Positions 7,977 through 15,296 are shown, counted from the stretch's first letter. The stretch is 64,000 bases of DNA from JAOUFP01 sp947085825 (GCA_947085825.1 CAMTXX010000039.1:13489-77488); one strand, 5' to 3'. Notes: generated by a model not told the origin, from the letters alone. Translations and numbers: made by a program.

Positions 7977-8450
7977 GTGCAGAGAATACCGCTCACCCCT
8001 GGGGGATTCAGAAAACTTCAGGAAGAACTTGAGAAACTCATGAAAGTTGACAGGCCAAAGAATATACAGGCCATAGCAGAAGCCCGCGCTCACGGTGACC
8101 TGTCTGAAAATGCCGAGTATCATGCTGCAAAGGAACAGCAGTCTTTTATTGCAGGCAGAATAGAGGAGCTTAAATCCAAAATAGCGTTGGCTCAGGTTAT
8201 TGATCCATCCAAAATTAAACAGTCCAGCGTCGGCTTTGGAGCAAAGGTCAGGGTGCTTGATACAGAGGCTGATGTGGAATACTTCTTTATTCTTGTCGGT
8301 ACTGAAGAAGCTGATCTAAAACAGGGGAAGATTTCACTCAGCTCACCTGTAGGGAAAGCGCTTATCGGAAAAGAAGTGGGAGATACGGCTGTAATAAAGG
8401 CCCCTGCAAGAATGATAGAGTATGAGATATTGGAGATAACCTTTGAGTAG
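7977..8450 (+). CDS. greA: Transcription elongation factor GreA
   Basis: GreA rescues backtracked RNA polymerase by stimulating transcript cleavage. I place the start at GTG 7977, giving 157 residues (E. coli GreA has 158) beginning VQRIPLTPGGFRKLQEEL. The Shine-Dalgarno GGAAGGA at 7964-7970 is six bases upstream. A longer frame from 7932 would add 15 residues with no family match. The coiled coil carries ARAHGDLSENAEYHAA, holding the conserved acidic tip, and is followed by the FKBP-like C-terminal domain. It overlaps pyrK by eight bases. Confidence 0.95.
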   Translation: MQRIPLTPGGFRKLQEELEKLMKVDRPKNIQAIAEARAHGDLSENAEYHAAKEQQSFIAGRIEELKSKIALAQVIDPSKIKQSSVGFGAKVRVLDTEADVEYFFILVGTEEADLKQGKISLSSPVGKALIGKEVGDTAVIKAPARMIEYEILEITFE

Positions 8451-9213
8451 ATATTTTACATCCGCAATTATAGAGAATATCGCCTTAAATAATAACCATA
8501 ACCTTCTAACTCTGAACATGCCTGAGGGAACAGTGGAGCCTTTACCGGGACAGTTTTATATGCTCGAAGTAAACAGGGGTACCGCTCCTCTTTTGAAAAG
8601 GGCCTTCAGTCTTTTCAGGAGAATTTCCGGCGGTTTTCAGGTGATGTACAGGATAAAGGGCAGGGGGACTTCTCTCTTGAGGGAAATGAGAAAGGAAGAT
8701 ACTATTGAGGTTCTCGGGCCCCTTGGAAACCACTATCCGGTCCCTCCGGAAGGAGAGGCGCCTTTAGTTATTGCAGGTGGAATAGGCATCGCCTCTGTCT
8801 TCCCTTTTCTTAATAATTATCAGGGAAGGGCATCTGTTTTCTATGGCGCACGCTCCGGTGATGAGATTTTTATGCTGGATGAACTGAAGGCTATGAGCAA
8901 AGAAATATTTATTTCCACTGATGACGGCTCTCTGGGGACAAAAGGAAATATTGTTGATGTTCTGAATAATTTTTTAAACAGCAACAGGTCAGATATCAAC
9001 AATTATGTATTGTACGCATGCGGTCCTCATACTATGCTTAGAGCAATTTCAGAGGTCTCTGCCTCAAGGGGCATCACAGCATATATTTCGATGGAAGAGC
9101 ATATGGCCTGCGGCCTCGGGGCTTGCCTCGGGTGTGTGGTGAAAACGAAAACAGGCTATAAGAGAGTTTGCAAGGAAGGCCCGGTGTTTAAATCAGAAGA
9201 GATTATATGGTGA
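8443..9213 (+). CDS. pyrK: Dihydroorotate dehydrogenase electron-transfer subunit
   Basis: PyrK passes electrons from dihydroorotate dehydrogenase B to NAD+ via FAD and a [2Fe-2S] cluster. The 256-residue protein has the FAD-binding motif RAFSLF at 53-58, the NAD-binding glycine segment AGGIGIASVFPF near 111-122, and a C-terminal cluster site with C223, C228, C231 and C243. It starts with TTG inside the end of greA, with a GGAG ribosome site shortly upstream. It is followed four bases later by pyrD, its catalytic partner. Confidence 0.95.
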   Translation: MSRYFTSAIIENIALNNNHNLLTLNMPEGTVEPLPGQFYMLEVNRGTAPLLKRAFSLFRRISGGFQVMYRIKGRGTSLLREMRKEDTIEVLGPLGNHYPVPPEGEAPLVIAGGIGIASVFPFLNNYQGRASVFYGARSGDEIFMLDELKAMSKEIFISTDDGSLGTKGNIVDVLNNFLNSNRSDINNYVLYACGPHTMLRAISEVSASRGITAYISMEEHMACGLGACLGCVVKTKTGYKRVCKEGPVFKSEEIIW

Positions 9214-9217
9214 CAGG

Positions 9218-10129
9218 ATGAACCTTGAGGTTTGCATCGGGAAACTGAAGCTTAAGAATCCGGTTATGACGGCCTCAGGCACCTTCGGTTATGGCGAAGA
9301 ATATTCAGAGTTTGTAGATCTTAACAGGCTTGGAGCTGTTGTAGTAAAGGGACTTTCCCTGATGCCAAAGGAAGGAAATCCGACACCGCGTATTGTAGAG
9401 ACGCCTTCAGGGATGCTCAATTCTATAGGCCTTCAGAATATAGGGATCGAGAGATTTATCAAAGAGAAGATACCGTTTCTTAAACGATTCAACACCTCAG
9501 TAATAGTCAATTTTTTTGGAGATACAAAAGAAGAATATGTTGAAGCGGCCCGGATGCTGAGTTGCGTGGACGGGCTTCACGGCCTTGAGATGAATATATC
9601 CTGTCCGAATAAGCAGGCGGGATGGAGTATCTTCGGCACTGATCCAAAGGTCACTTTTGATGTTGTCAGCGCTGTAAGGAAGAAGACGAATCTTACGCTT
9701 ATTGTCAAACTTTCACCTAATGTCACCGATATTGCACTTATGGCAAAGGCAGCTGAAGATGCAGGTGCAGACGCTGTCTCTTTAATAAATACCCTAACAG
9801 GCATGGCTATTGATATACAGACCAGAAAGCCTAAGCTGGCGAATGTCAGAGGGGGGTTATCAGGCCCGGCTATCAGGCCGATCGCAGTTAGAATGGTTTA
9901 CGAAGTAAAACAGGCGGTGAAGATACCCATAATAGGTATGGGAGGCATCATGAATTCTGATGATGCAATGGAATTTATTATCGCCGGAGCTACGGCTGTT
10001 GCAGTCGGCACCGCAAACTTTATTAATCCGATGGCTACAATCGAAATTCTTGATGGCATGATCGAATATATGAAAAAACACGGCATAGAGAATATAAGTT
10101 CTTTAACCGGGACTGTAAATGTCACATAA
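9218..10129 (+). CDS. pyrD: Dihydroorotate dehydrogenase (class 1B catalytic subunit)
   Basis: This enzyme makes orotate in pyrimidine synthesis using FMN. The 303-residue TIM barrel has ASGTFGYGEEY at 19-29 and the active-site motif NISCPN at 126-131. Cys129 serves as the base, as in class 1 enzymes, which use Cys where class 2 uses Ser. Together with pyrK it forms the NAD-linked heterotetramer of class 1B, so pyrimidine synthesis here does not depend on quinone or fumarate. The C-terminus is normal. Confidence 0.96.
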   Translation: MNLEVCIGKLKLKNPVMTASGTFGYGEEYSEFVDLNRLGAVVVKGLSLMPKEGNPTPRIVETPSGMLNSIGLQNIGIERFIKEKIPFLKRFNTSVIVNFFGDTKEEYVEAARMLSCVDGLHGLEMNISCPNKQAGWSIFGTDPKVTFDVVSAVRKKTNLTLIVKLSPNVTDIALMAKAAEDAGADAVSLINTLTGMAIDIQTRKPKLANVRGGLSGPAIRPIAVRMVYEVKQAVKIPIIGMGGIMNSDDAMEFIIAGATAVAVGTANFINPMATIEILDGMIEYMKKHGIENISSLTGTVNVT

Positions 10130-10285
10130 CTACTCAGGTAGATAGGCTGAAGACTTTTAGGAGTAAATCATGCGTGGTCACACAAAACTTCGTGCATTTG
10201 AGTTGAGATAATTTATAGCCTTCAGCCTTCAGTCTAAACACCTGATCAGTTGCATTTTTTCTTAGTCCTTAAATATCCCGCAATA

Positions 10286-10310
10286 ATACTTGACAGAAAT
10301 ACTAAACTAT
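10286..10310 (+). promoter_or_regulatory. IscR type 1-like operator
   Basis: The 25 bases match the published E. coli IscR type 1 consensus, as I recall it, at 22 positions. The left half is ATACTTGAC and the right half ends AAACTAT. The site sits between and over the -35 and -10 elements of the promoter of the Rrf2/IscR-type gene that starts 14 bases later, which is the geometry of autorepression. This points to feedback control of the operon by Fe-S status. Confidence 0.6.
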
Positions 10311-10316
10311 TATAAT
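10290..10316 (+). promoter_or_regulatory. Sigma-70-type promoter of the Rrf2-IscU operon
   Basis: TTGACA (10290-10295) and TATAAT (10311-10316), both perfect hexamers, are separated by 15 bases. The short spacer is compatible with regulated promoters. The ATG of the regulator lies at 10324, only eight bases after the -10 element, so either the transcript is leaderless or nearly so, or the gene starts at a later codon. Confidence 0.65.
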
Positions 10317-10323
10317 TTAAACA

Positions 10324-10800
10324 ATGCTGAGATTATCTACAAAAAGTCAGTATGGGGTAAGGGCCATGTTCGAGATAGCAAATGGCTATCAGACAGGGCC
10401 CGTGACCATAAAAGAGATATCCGAAAAGCAGGCTGTGTCAACAGCATATCTTGAACAGATATTAAACACACTGAGAAAGGCCGGGATTATAAAAAGCGTG
10501 AGAGGTCCTGGCGGCGGTTATGTGTTAAATAAAGCCCCGGATAATATCAGCATTGGAGCAATTCTCAGGGAACTTGATGGCCCTGTTGCCATAACCTCCT
10601 GCCTCGACCCCAAGGAAGGATGCATGAGAATTGATGGCTGTGTTACGCATCTATTATGGAAATCCCTTGGTGAGAAGATAGAGGCTTTTCTTGATAATAT
10701 GACCCTGCAGGACTTGATTGAGAACCAGCCACAAATAAAGACGAACAGAAAGAAGAATAAAAGTAAGAGGCCGGAGCGGCTGATTAAAATACCGTTATGA
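10324..10800 (+). CDS. Rrf2-family regulator, IscR-type
   Basis: The 158-residue protein has the Rrf2 winged-helix domain (LSTKSQYGVRAMFEIA, AYLEQILNTLRKAGII, VRGPGGGYVL). Three cysteines at 93, 100 and 106 are arranged C-x6-C-x5-C, close to the C-x5-C-x5-C that holds the [2Fe-2S] cluster of IscR. A basic tail follows. It heads an operon with TusA-like, desulfurase-like and IscU genes, and an IscR type 1-like site overlaps its promoter. Autorepression by the holo-protein is therefore likely. The next gene overlaps by four bases. Confidence 0.9.
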   Translation: MLRLSTKSQYGVRAMFEIANGYQTGPVTIKEISEKQAVSTAYLEQILNTLRKAGIIKSVRGPGGGYVLNKAPDNISIGAILRELDGPVAITSCLDPKEGCMRIDGCVTHLLWKSLGEKIEAFLDNMTLQDLIENQPQIKTNRKKNKSKRPERLIKIPL

Positions 10801-11048
10801 AATTCATAGAGAATGTAAAGCCTGATGTAACAACGGATATTGTTTATATGATGTGTCCCATGCATCTTCTGAAACTCGAGGAGCAGATAAAAGAACTCGA
10901 ACAGGGACAGATACTCGAGATAATGACTGATTATGACGGCGCGCTTGAAGATATTCCGGCATGGTGTGATAAGACCGGAAATGAATTTCTCGGCATGGAA
11001 GATTCCGGTGATTTTTACAAGTTTTATATTAAAAAGCTTACGAGGTGA
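10797..11048 (+). CDS. TusA/SirA-like small sulfur carrier
   Basis: The 83-residue protein has the length and shape of TusA-family proteins, which carry sulfur as a persulfide on one cysteine. The expected cysteine is Cys20 in YMMCPMHLLKLEEQIKEL, although the usual CPxP motif is CPMH here. It overlaps the Rrf2 gene (ATGA) and the next start, so it is translated with both. Being next to a desulfurase-like protein without PLP chemistry, it may be the source or acceptor of sulfur for the downstream IscU; that is inference. Confidence 0.75.
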   Translation: MKFIENVKPDVTTDIVYMMCPMHLLKLEEQIKELEQGQILEIMTDYDGALEDIPAWCDKTGNEFLGMEDSGDFYKFYIKKLTR

Positions 11049-11050
11049 TT

Positions 11051-12250
11051 ATGAGAAAGTGTTATTTTGATCATGTTGCAACGAATCCCCTGCATCCTGA
11101 GGCGCTTGAGGCGATGATGCCTTATTTTAAAGAGGAATTCGGCAATCCCCTTAGTATTTATGAATATGGCAGCAGGGCCAAGAAGGCTATTGAAGAGGCA
11201 AGAGAAAAAGTCGCCGGTCTTGTCAAGGCAAAACCTGCGGAAATCATTTTTACTGCCAGCGGGGCTGAAGCAAATAATTTCGCCTTGAGGGGCATTGCCC
11301 TTGCAAAGCAGAATGAAGGCAAGCATATCGTGGTTTCGAGGATGGAGCACCACTCAATCCTGAACTCAGCCAGGTTTCTGGAGAAAAGCGGTTTTGTCGT
11401 TACCTATCTCCCTGTTGATAAAAAAGGTTTTGTAGACCCGGCTGCCGTTAAGAAAGCGATAACAAAAGAAACTGTTTTGATATCTGTAACACACGCCAGC
11501 AGTGAGGTGGGCACAATAGAACCTTTGAAGGAAATAGTAAAGGTGGCAAAAGAGCATAATGTCCTTGTCCATACTGATGCTGTTGCTGCTGTCGGTAATA
11601 TACCGGTTGATGTCAAAGACCTGGGGGTTGACCTCCTCAGTATGGCTGCACATCAGTTTTACGGGCCAAAAGGCGCCGGAGCGCTTTTTATAAAACAGGG
11701 CTTGAGGATAGTGCCGCTTATCTATGGTGGAATCCAGGAGACCGGCAGACGTGCCGGCACAGAGAATGTCCCTGCAATTGTCGGAATGGGAAAAGCGGCT
11801 GAACTCGCGCAAAAAGAGTTGCAGGGCAGAATGGATTATTTACGGCCGCTCCGAGACCGCATTATCAATACCATGTCAGGGGCAAAAAATGTTTTTCTGA
11901 CCGGTGACAGTGAAAACAGACTGCCCGGGCATGTGAGTTTTTGTGTAGAATTCATCGAAGGAGAGGCGCTGCTTCTTCTGCTTGCTTCGAAAGGTATTTT
12001 TTCAGCAAGCGGTTCTGCCTGTTCATCAAAGGCTCTCAAGGCCTCGCCGGTATTGCTTTCTATGGGTGTCCCGGCAGGACTCGCACAAGGTTCGATTGTA
12101 TTCAGCCTTGGTATGGGGAACACCCCTGAAGATGTAGATTATCTGCTTGAGGAGTTCCCTGTAGTTATAAAAAGACTTAGAGATATTTCTCCGTTTGCGC
12201 AAGGATGGGGAGATAAGGAGGAAGGTGGAGAATGTACAGTGAAAAAGTGA
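11051..12250 (+). CDS. Cysteine desulfurase-like protein lacking the PLP lysine
   Basis: The 399-residue protein aligns with IscS/NifS throughout. I start it at ATG 11051, five bases after GAGG; a GTG at 11045 is the alternative. The Schiff-base lysine is replaced: the motif reads AAHQFYGPKG with Gln202 where IscS has Lys. Two more cofactor contacts differ: ANNE is ASSE (residues 149-152) and the Gln of HTDAxQ is Ala in HTDAVAAVG. The mobile-loop cysteine, Cys324 in ASGSACSSKA, is kept. Archaeoglobus fulgidus IscS similarly has Asp at this position and lacks PLP. It is likely a persulfide-relay or scaffold partner of IscU and not a desulfurase. Confidence 0.88.
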   Translation: MRKCYFDHVATNPLHPEALEAMMPYFKEEFGNPLSIYEYGSRAKKAIEEAREKVAGLVKAKPAEIIFTASGAEANNFALRGIALAKQNEGKHIVVSRMEHHSILNSARFLEKSGFVVTYLPVDKKGFVDPAAVKKAITKETVLISVTHASSEVGTIEPLKEIVKVAKEHNVLVHTDAVAAVGNIPVDVKDLGVDLLSMAAHQFYGPKGAGALFIKQGLRIVPLIYGGIQETGRRAGTENVPAIVGMGKAAELAQKELQGRMDYLRPLRDRIINTMSGAKNVFLTGDSENRLPGHVSFCVEFIEGEALLLLLASKGIFSASGSACSSKALKASPVLLSMGVPAGLAQGSIVFSLGMGNTPEDVDYLLEEFPVVIKRLRDISPFAQGWGDKEEGGECTVKK

Positions 12251-12603
12251 TGGACCATTTTACCAATCCGAGGAATGTCGGCGATATGGAGGACGCTGAT
12301 GGTGTAGGCATTGAAGGAAATCCGACCTGCGGCGATACCATGAAGATCTCTATCAAGGTTAAGGACAATCGTATTGTTGACGCTAAATTCAAGACATTTG
12401 GCTGCGGTTCTGCCATTGCGGTAAGCAGTATGGTAACTGAAATGGTAAAGGGCAAGACTCTGGAGGAAGCGATGGCAATATCCAAGGAAGCTGTTGCAGA
12501 TGCCTTGGATGGTCTTCCTCCCCAGAAGATGCACTGCTCGAATTTGGGGGCCGATGCCTTACGAAAAGCTATTGAAGATTATAAGAGCAGACAGAATAAA
12601 TAG
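12232..12603 (+). CDS. iscU: Fe-S cluster scaffold IscU
   Basis: This single-domain 123-residue scaffold has the three ligand cysteines C33 (NPTCGDT), C58 (FGCGSAIA) and C102 (KMHCSNLG), and the conserved Asp35. It starts 19 bases before the desulfurase-like stop, with a strong AAGGAGGAAGGTGG site. The overlap implies a fixed ratio with that protein, as in IscS-IscU complexes. A separate NifU at 6.9-7.7 kb carries its own IscU domain, so the genome has two assembly scaffolds. Confidence 0.95.
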   Translation: MYSEKVMDHFTNPRNVGDMEDADGVGIEGNPTCGDTMKISIKVKDNRIVDAKFKTFGCGSAIAVSSMVTEMVKGKTLEEAMAISKEAVADALDGLPPQKMHCSNLGADALRKAIEDYKSRQNK

Positions 12604-12620
12604 ATTCATTAATTCAAAAC

Positions 12621-12760
12621 AGGTGAGCCTCTTGCAAAAGCATGAGAATTCCCATTTTGTCATTCCGAACGAAGTGAGGAATCTTTTACTATCAATGAGT
12701 TATAAGACCTCTCGCTCCGCTCGAGGTGACATTTTCGAGACTTTTGCAAGAGCCTCAGGT
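12621..12760. repeat. MITE-like inverted-repeat element
   Basis: Terminal inverted repeats at 12621-12640 and 12741-12760 match at 17 of 20 positions, with the core CTCTTGCAAAAG. Inside is a second inverted pair, TGTCATTCCGAACGAAGTGA near 12659 and CTCGCTCCGCTCGAGGTGACA near 12711. That inner sequence belongs to a widespread extragenic repeat type (variants of CATTCCGAGCGAAGCGAGGA). It has no coding capacity, so any movement would need a transposase elsewhere. It lies between iscU and tRNA-Ser. Confidence 0.7.
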
Positions 12761-12840
12761 GAATTAGAATATTCCGAAATAGATTATGCGGGCTGATTGT
12801 CAATAGATAATTGTGAATACAGCAATACAGCAACCTTTCC

Positions 12841-12869
12841 TTTACAAAAAAAAAACGAACTGGTAATAT
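12841..12869 (+). promoter_or_regulatory. Probable promoter of tRNA-Ser
   Basis: TTTACA (12841-12846) and TAATAT (12864-12869) are separated by 17 bases and end 11 bases before the first tRNA base. Spacing and position suit a tRNA promoter. Confidence 0.55.
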
Positions 12870-12880
12870 ATTATGTTCCG

Positions 12881-12973
12881 GGAGAGGTGGCCGAGCCGGC
12901 TGAAGGCAACCGCCTGCTAAGCGGTTGTGGGGGTAAGACTCCACCCAGGGTTCGAATCCCTGCCTCTCCGCCA
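12881..12973 (+). tRNA. tRNA-Ser (anticodon GCT)
   Basis: A 93-base cloverleaf with encoded CCA. The acceptor stem GGAGAGG pairs with CCTCTCC, with G as discriminator. The anticodon stem-loop is ACCGC-CTGCTAA-GCGGT, giving anticodon GCT. The long variable arm (TGTGGGGGTAAGACTCCACC region) is the class II feature of tRNA-Ser, and GGTTCGAATCC forms the T loop. It reads AGC and AGT codons. Confidence 0.97.
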
Positions 12974-13007
12974 TATTTAGGGTTAAAAAAAAATTAAGGA
13001 GGAAGCA

Positions 13008-13526
13008 ATGAAGAAACAAGTTTTAGCAGTTGTATGCAGTCTTTCACTTTTATTGGCAGCAGGAGCTTGCAAGAAGAAAGAGGAAAAACCACCGGTACCC
13101 CAAACAGGCATGCCGGCCCAGCAGGAGGGTATGCCCCCAGGGCAGGAGGTAATGATGCCAAAGGGCCAGACGACCGTTGTTGTCCCTGACTCTGTAAAGG
13201 GTAAATGGAAAGGAGTAATCCTTGTTGTGACGGATAAGAAAACCAATAAACCTCAGGAATTTACAGTAAATCTCAACAGTGACCTTTCAATTCCAAATTC
13301 AAATCTGAAAATTTCTGTCGGAGAATTCCTGCCTGACTTTAAAATGGACGGCCTCACTATCACTTCAAGTTCAAATGAACCGAACAATCCTGCCGTCGGG
13401 GTGAAAGTCTTTGAAAATGATAAGGAGATTTTTAAAGGATGGCTGTATTTAAAATTTCCTGCGATCCATCCTTTTGAACATCCTGCCTACAGTATTGCCC
13501 TGAAAAGCGGGCAGAAGAAAGGCTAA
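13008..13526 (+). CDS. Lipoprotein, DUF2155-like
   Basis: The 172-residue protein has a lipoprotein signal peptide, with hydrophobic residues 5-20 and Cys21 after LLAAGA. A Pro/Gln/Met-rich linker (about 28-60) leads to a domain running from VVVPDSVKGKWKGVILVVTD to the end. The stretches SNEPNNPAVGVKVFENDKEI and FKGWLYLKFPAIHPFEHPAY resemble DUF2155, a family of unknown role in Gram-negative envelopes. An AAGGAGG site precedes the ATG. It lies between two tRNA genes and ends 19 bases before tRNA-Arg, possibly on the same transcript. Confidence 0.8.
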   Translation: MKKQVLAVVCSLSLLLAAGACKKKEEKPPVPQTGMPAQQEGMPPGQEVMMPKGQTTVVVPDSVKGKWKGVILVVTDKKTNKPQEFTVNLNSDLSIPNSNLKISVGEFLPDFKMDGLTITSSSNEPNNPAVGVKVFENDKEIFKGWLYLKFPAIHPFEHPAYSIALKSGQKKG

Positions 13527-13545
13527 TACCTGAGACAGAAGGTGT

Positions 13546-13622
13546 GCGCCCTTAGCTCAGCTGGATAGAGCGTCAGACTACGAATCTGTAGGCCGGGGGT
13601 TCGAATCCCTCAGGGCGCGCCA
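13546..13622 (+). tRNA. tRNA-Arg (anticodon ACG)
   Basis: A 77-base cloverleaf with encoded CCA. The acceptor stem GCGCCCT pairs with AGGGCGC and G is the discriminator. The D arm is TAGCTCAGCTGGATAGAGC and the anticodon loop CTACGAA gives ACG; the outermost anticodon-stem pair is a T-T mismatch. A34 of this tRNA is the normal substrate of the deaminase TadA, which converts it to inosine so that CGU, CGC and CGA are read. The tadA gene begins six bases downstream. Confidence 0.97.
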
Positions 13623-13628
13623 GCTTTA

Positions 13629-14102
13629 ATGAGCATTAATATTAACCAGGATCCTGAGGTTTATTTTATGAGGCTGGCTTTGAAAGAAGCCGGCCGTGCT
13701 TTTCAGACAGGAGAAGTCCCGGTCGGAGCTGTTTTTGTAAAAGATGGAAAAGTCATAAGTTCCTCCCATAACCTCAGAGAAACCACGAAAGACCCTTCAG
13801 CTCACGCGGAGATCCTTGTATTGAGAGATGCTGCTAAAATATCCGGCAGTTGGCGCTTGAACGAATCGACAATATACGTTACCAAGGAGCCGTGCGTCAT
13901 GTGCGCCGGGGCCCTTGTGAATTCCAGGATAACACGTCTGGTTTACGGCTGCAGGGATGAGAAGGCAGGCGGGGTTGATAGCCTTTACAAGATTCTCAAT
14001 GACAAGCGGCTGAACCATCAGGTCGAGGTTGTTTCCGGCATCCTTGAGGATGAATGTGCCGGGATACTCAGAAAATTTTTTAAAGAGCGCAGACTGCGTT
14101 AA
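13629..14102 (+). CDS. tadA: tRNA adenosine(34) deaminase TadA
   Basis: TadA converts A34 to inosine in tRNA-Arg(ACG). The 157-residue zinc deaminase has the catalytic HAEI with His59 and Glu61 and the second zinc site PCVMCAG with Cys89 and Cys92. The C-terminus FFKERR matches family members. The ATG at 13629 keeps the N-terminal helix (DPEVYFMRLALKEAGRAF) but has no Shine-Dalgarno. The internal ATG at 13668 has a GAGG nine bases upstream and is an alternative. The gene sits directly behind its own substrate tRNA gene. Confidence 0.95.
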   Translation: MSININQDPEVYFMRLALKEAGRAFQTGEVPVGAVFVKDGKVISSSHNLRETTKDPSAHAEILVLRDAAKISGSWRLNESTIYVTKEPCVMCAGALVNSRITRLVYGCRDEKAGGVDSLYKILNDKRLNHQVEVVSGILEDECAGILRKFFKERRLR

Positions 14103-14135
14103 AGACCCTTTTTTCGCGACGAAAACGGACCGTGT

Positions 14136-14939
14136 TTATCTCAACCCCAGCACATCCTGCATATCGTATAATCCGGAAGGCTTTCCGGCAAGCCACGAGG
14201 CAGCTTTTAAAGCGCCTCGTGCAAAGGTATCCCTGCTTGAGGCCTTGTGGGTGATTTCGATCCTCTCTCCAAGTCCCCCGAATAATACGGTATGTTCTCC
14301 TACAATATCGCCGGCCCGCAGGGTCTGGATTCCTATCTCTTTTTTAGTCCTCTGGCCAATGATGCCTTTTCTTGCATAAACAGCTATTTCGTCAAGGTCC
14401 CGGTTCACAGCATCTGCTATTACCTGCGCCATTTTCAAGGCAGTGCCGCTGGGGGCGTCTTTTTTTAATCTGTGGTGAGCCTCCACAATTTCAATATCAT
14501 AGTCATCACCCAGCACCCTGGCTATATCCTGAAGGACCTTTAGCAGGAGATTGACCCCGAGACTCATATTCGAGGCCAATACGCACGGGATGGTTTTAGT
14601 CAGGGCTTCGATCTCTTTTAAATCTTCTTTGGAAAACCCTGTTGTTCCAATAACCATCGCCTTACCTTTGGCTGAGGCGATTTTAAGGTTTTCCTTTGTT
14701 GATTCTATGGAAGTGAAATCTATGACTAAATCAACCTTGTCAATTATCTCTTCAATGCCTGCTGAAAGTCTTATCCCGGTTTCACCAATCCCGGTGAGAA
14801 TACCGACGTCTTTGCCTATATCAGCGTGGCCTTTTTTTTCAAAAGCGCCTGAAAGATATATGCCTTCATATTCTTTTGAAAGGGCTGTTATTCTGCTGCC
14901 CATCTTTCCTGCTGCGCCTGCTACTGCAATTTTTATCAT
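14136..14939 (-). CDS. dapB: 4-hydroxy-tetrahydrodipicolinate reductase
   Basis: DapB carries out the NAD(P)H-dependent step to tetrahydrodipicolinate in the lysine and diaminopimelate pathway. I choose ATG 14939, which has GGAGG six bases upstream; the longer frame needs a TTG at 14951. This gives 267 residues. The Rossmann motif GAAGKMG is near residues 8-14. The catalytic stretch EAHHRLKKDAPSGTALKMAQ starts near residue 153, with the His pair and substrate-binding lysines. It is transcribed towards tadA and lies downstream of the yacG group. Confidence 0.96.
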   Translation of the reverse strand: MIKIAVAGAAGKMGSRITALSKEYEGIYLSGAFEKKGHADIGKDVGILTGIGETGIRLSAGIEEIIDKVDLVIDFTSIESTKENLKIASAKGKAMVIGTTGFSKEDLKEIEALTKTIPCVLASNMSLGVNLLLKVLQDIARVLGDDYDIEIVEAHHRLKKDAPSGTALKMAQVIADAVNRDLDEIAVYARKGIIGQRTKKEIGIQTLRAGDIVGEHTVLFGGLGERIEITHKASSRDTFARGALKAASWLAGKPSGLYDMQDVLGLR

Positions 14940-14974
14940 GTTAGCCTCCAATATGCTTTTAACGAATTTAAAAA

Positions 14975-15076
14975 ACCGCAGAGTTCACAGAGTTATTATA
15001 TCTCTTTTTTGGGTTATTACTCTGTGTCCTGTTTTTTGTTTAATAGTCATGGTGTTTTCTCTGTGTTCTCTGTGGT
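14975..15076. repeat. Imperfect inverted repeat, CACAGAG type
   Basis: ACCGCAGAGTTCACAGAG (14975-14992) and CTCTGTGTTCTCTGTGGT (15059-15076) are imperfect inverted copies flanking AT-rich DNA that has another partial unit (ACTCTGTGTCCTG near 15019). The same family occurs as a perfect palindrome at 45239-45349. It lies in the dapB-yacG spacer. This is a dispersed extragenic repeat with no coding capacity. Confidence 0.6.
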
Positions 15077-15103
15077 GAATTTCTGTTTTTTTATGCTTGC
15101 GTT

Positions 15104-15292
15104 CTATTTGTTGTCTTCCCCTTCTTCCTCCTCTGATTGGGCTGTTTCATCTACAGGTTTCCCGGGAATCCGGTATTCATCTGATGCCCATGCCCCAAGA
15201 TCGATAAGCTTGCAGCGTTCAGAGCAAAACGGTCTGAAAGGGTTCTCTTCCCAGGTTGTTATATTTTTACATACAGGACAGGTAATTTTCAT
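15104..15292 (-). CDS. yacG: YacG-type zinc protein (DNA gyrase inhibitor family)
   Basis: The 62-residue protein has the YacG four-cysteine zinc site, CPVC at 5-8 and FCSERC at 22-27, followed by the conserved LIDLGAWASDEYRIPG. The C-terminus is acidic (SEEEEGED). In E. coli YacG binds gyrase B and inhibits supercoiling. The stop of the Gx transporter gene is just upstream at 15297, so it is likely in the same minus-strand transcript as that gene. Confidence 0.9.
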   Translation of the reverse strand: MKITCPVCKNITTWEENPFRPFCSERCKLIDLGAWASDEYRIPGKPVDETAQSEEEEGEDNK

Positions 15293-15296
15293 GTTA

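Noticed and set aside
11024..11353. Minus-strand frames of about 100 codons opposite the desulfurase-like gene.
   Set aside because: They are shadows of a well-supported gene on the other strand.
14551..15078. A 175-codon plus-strand frame across the dapB start.
   Set aside because: It is antisense to dapB, which has full motif support, and runs on into repeat DNA.
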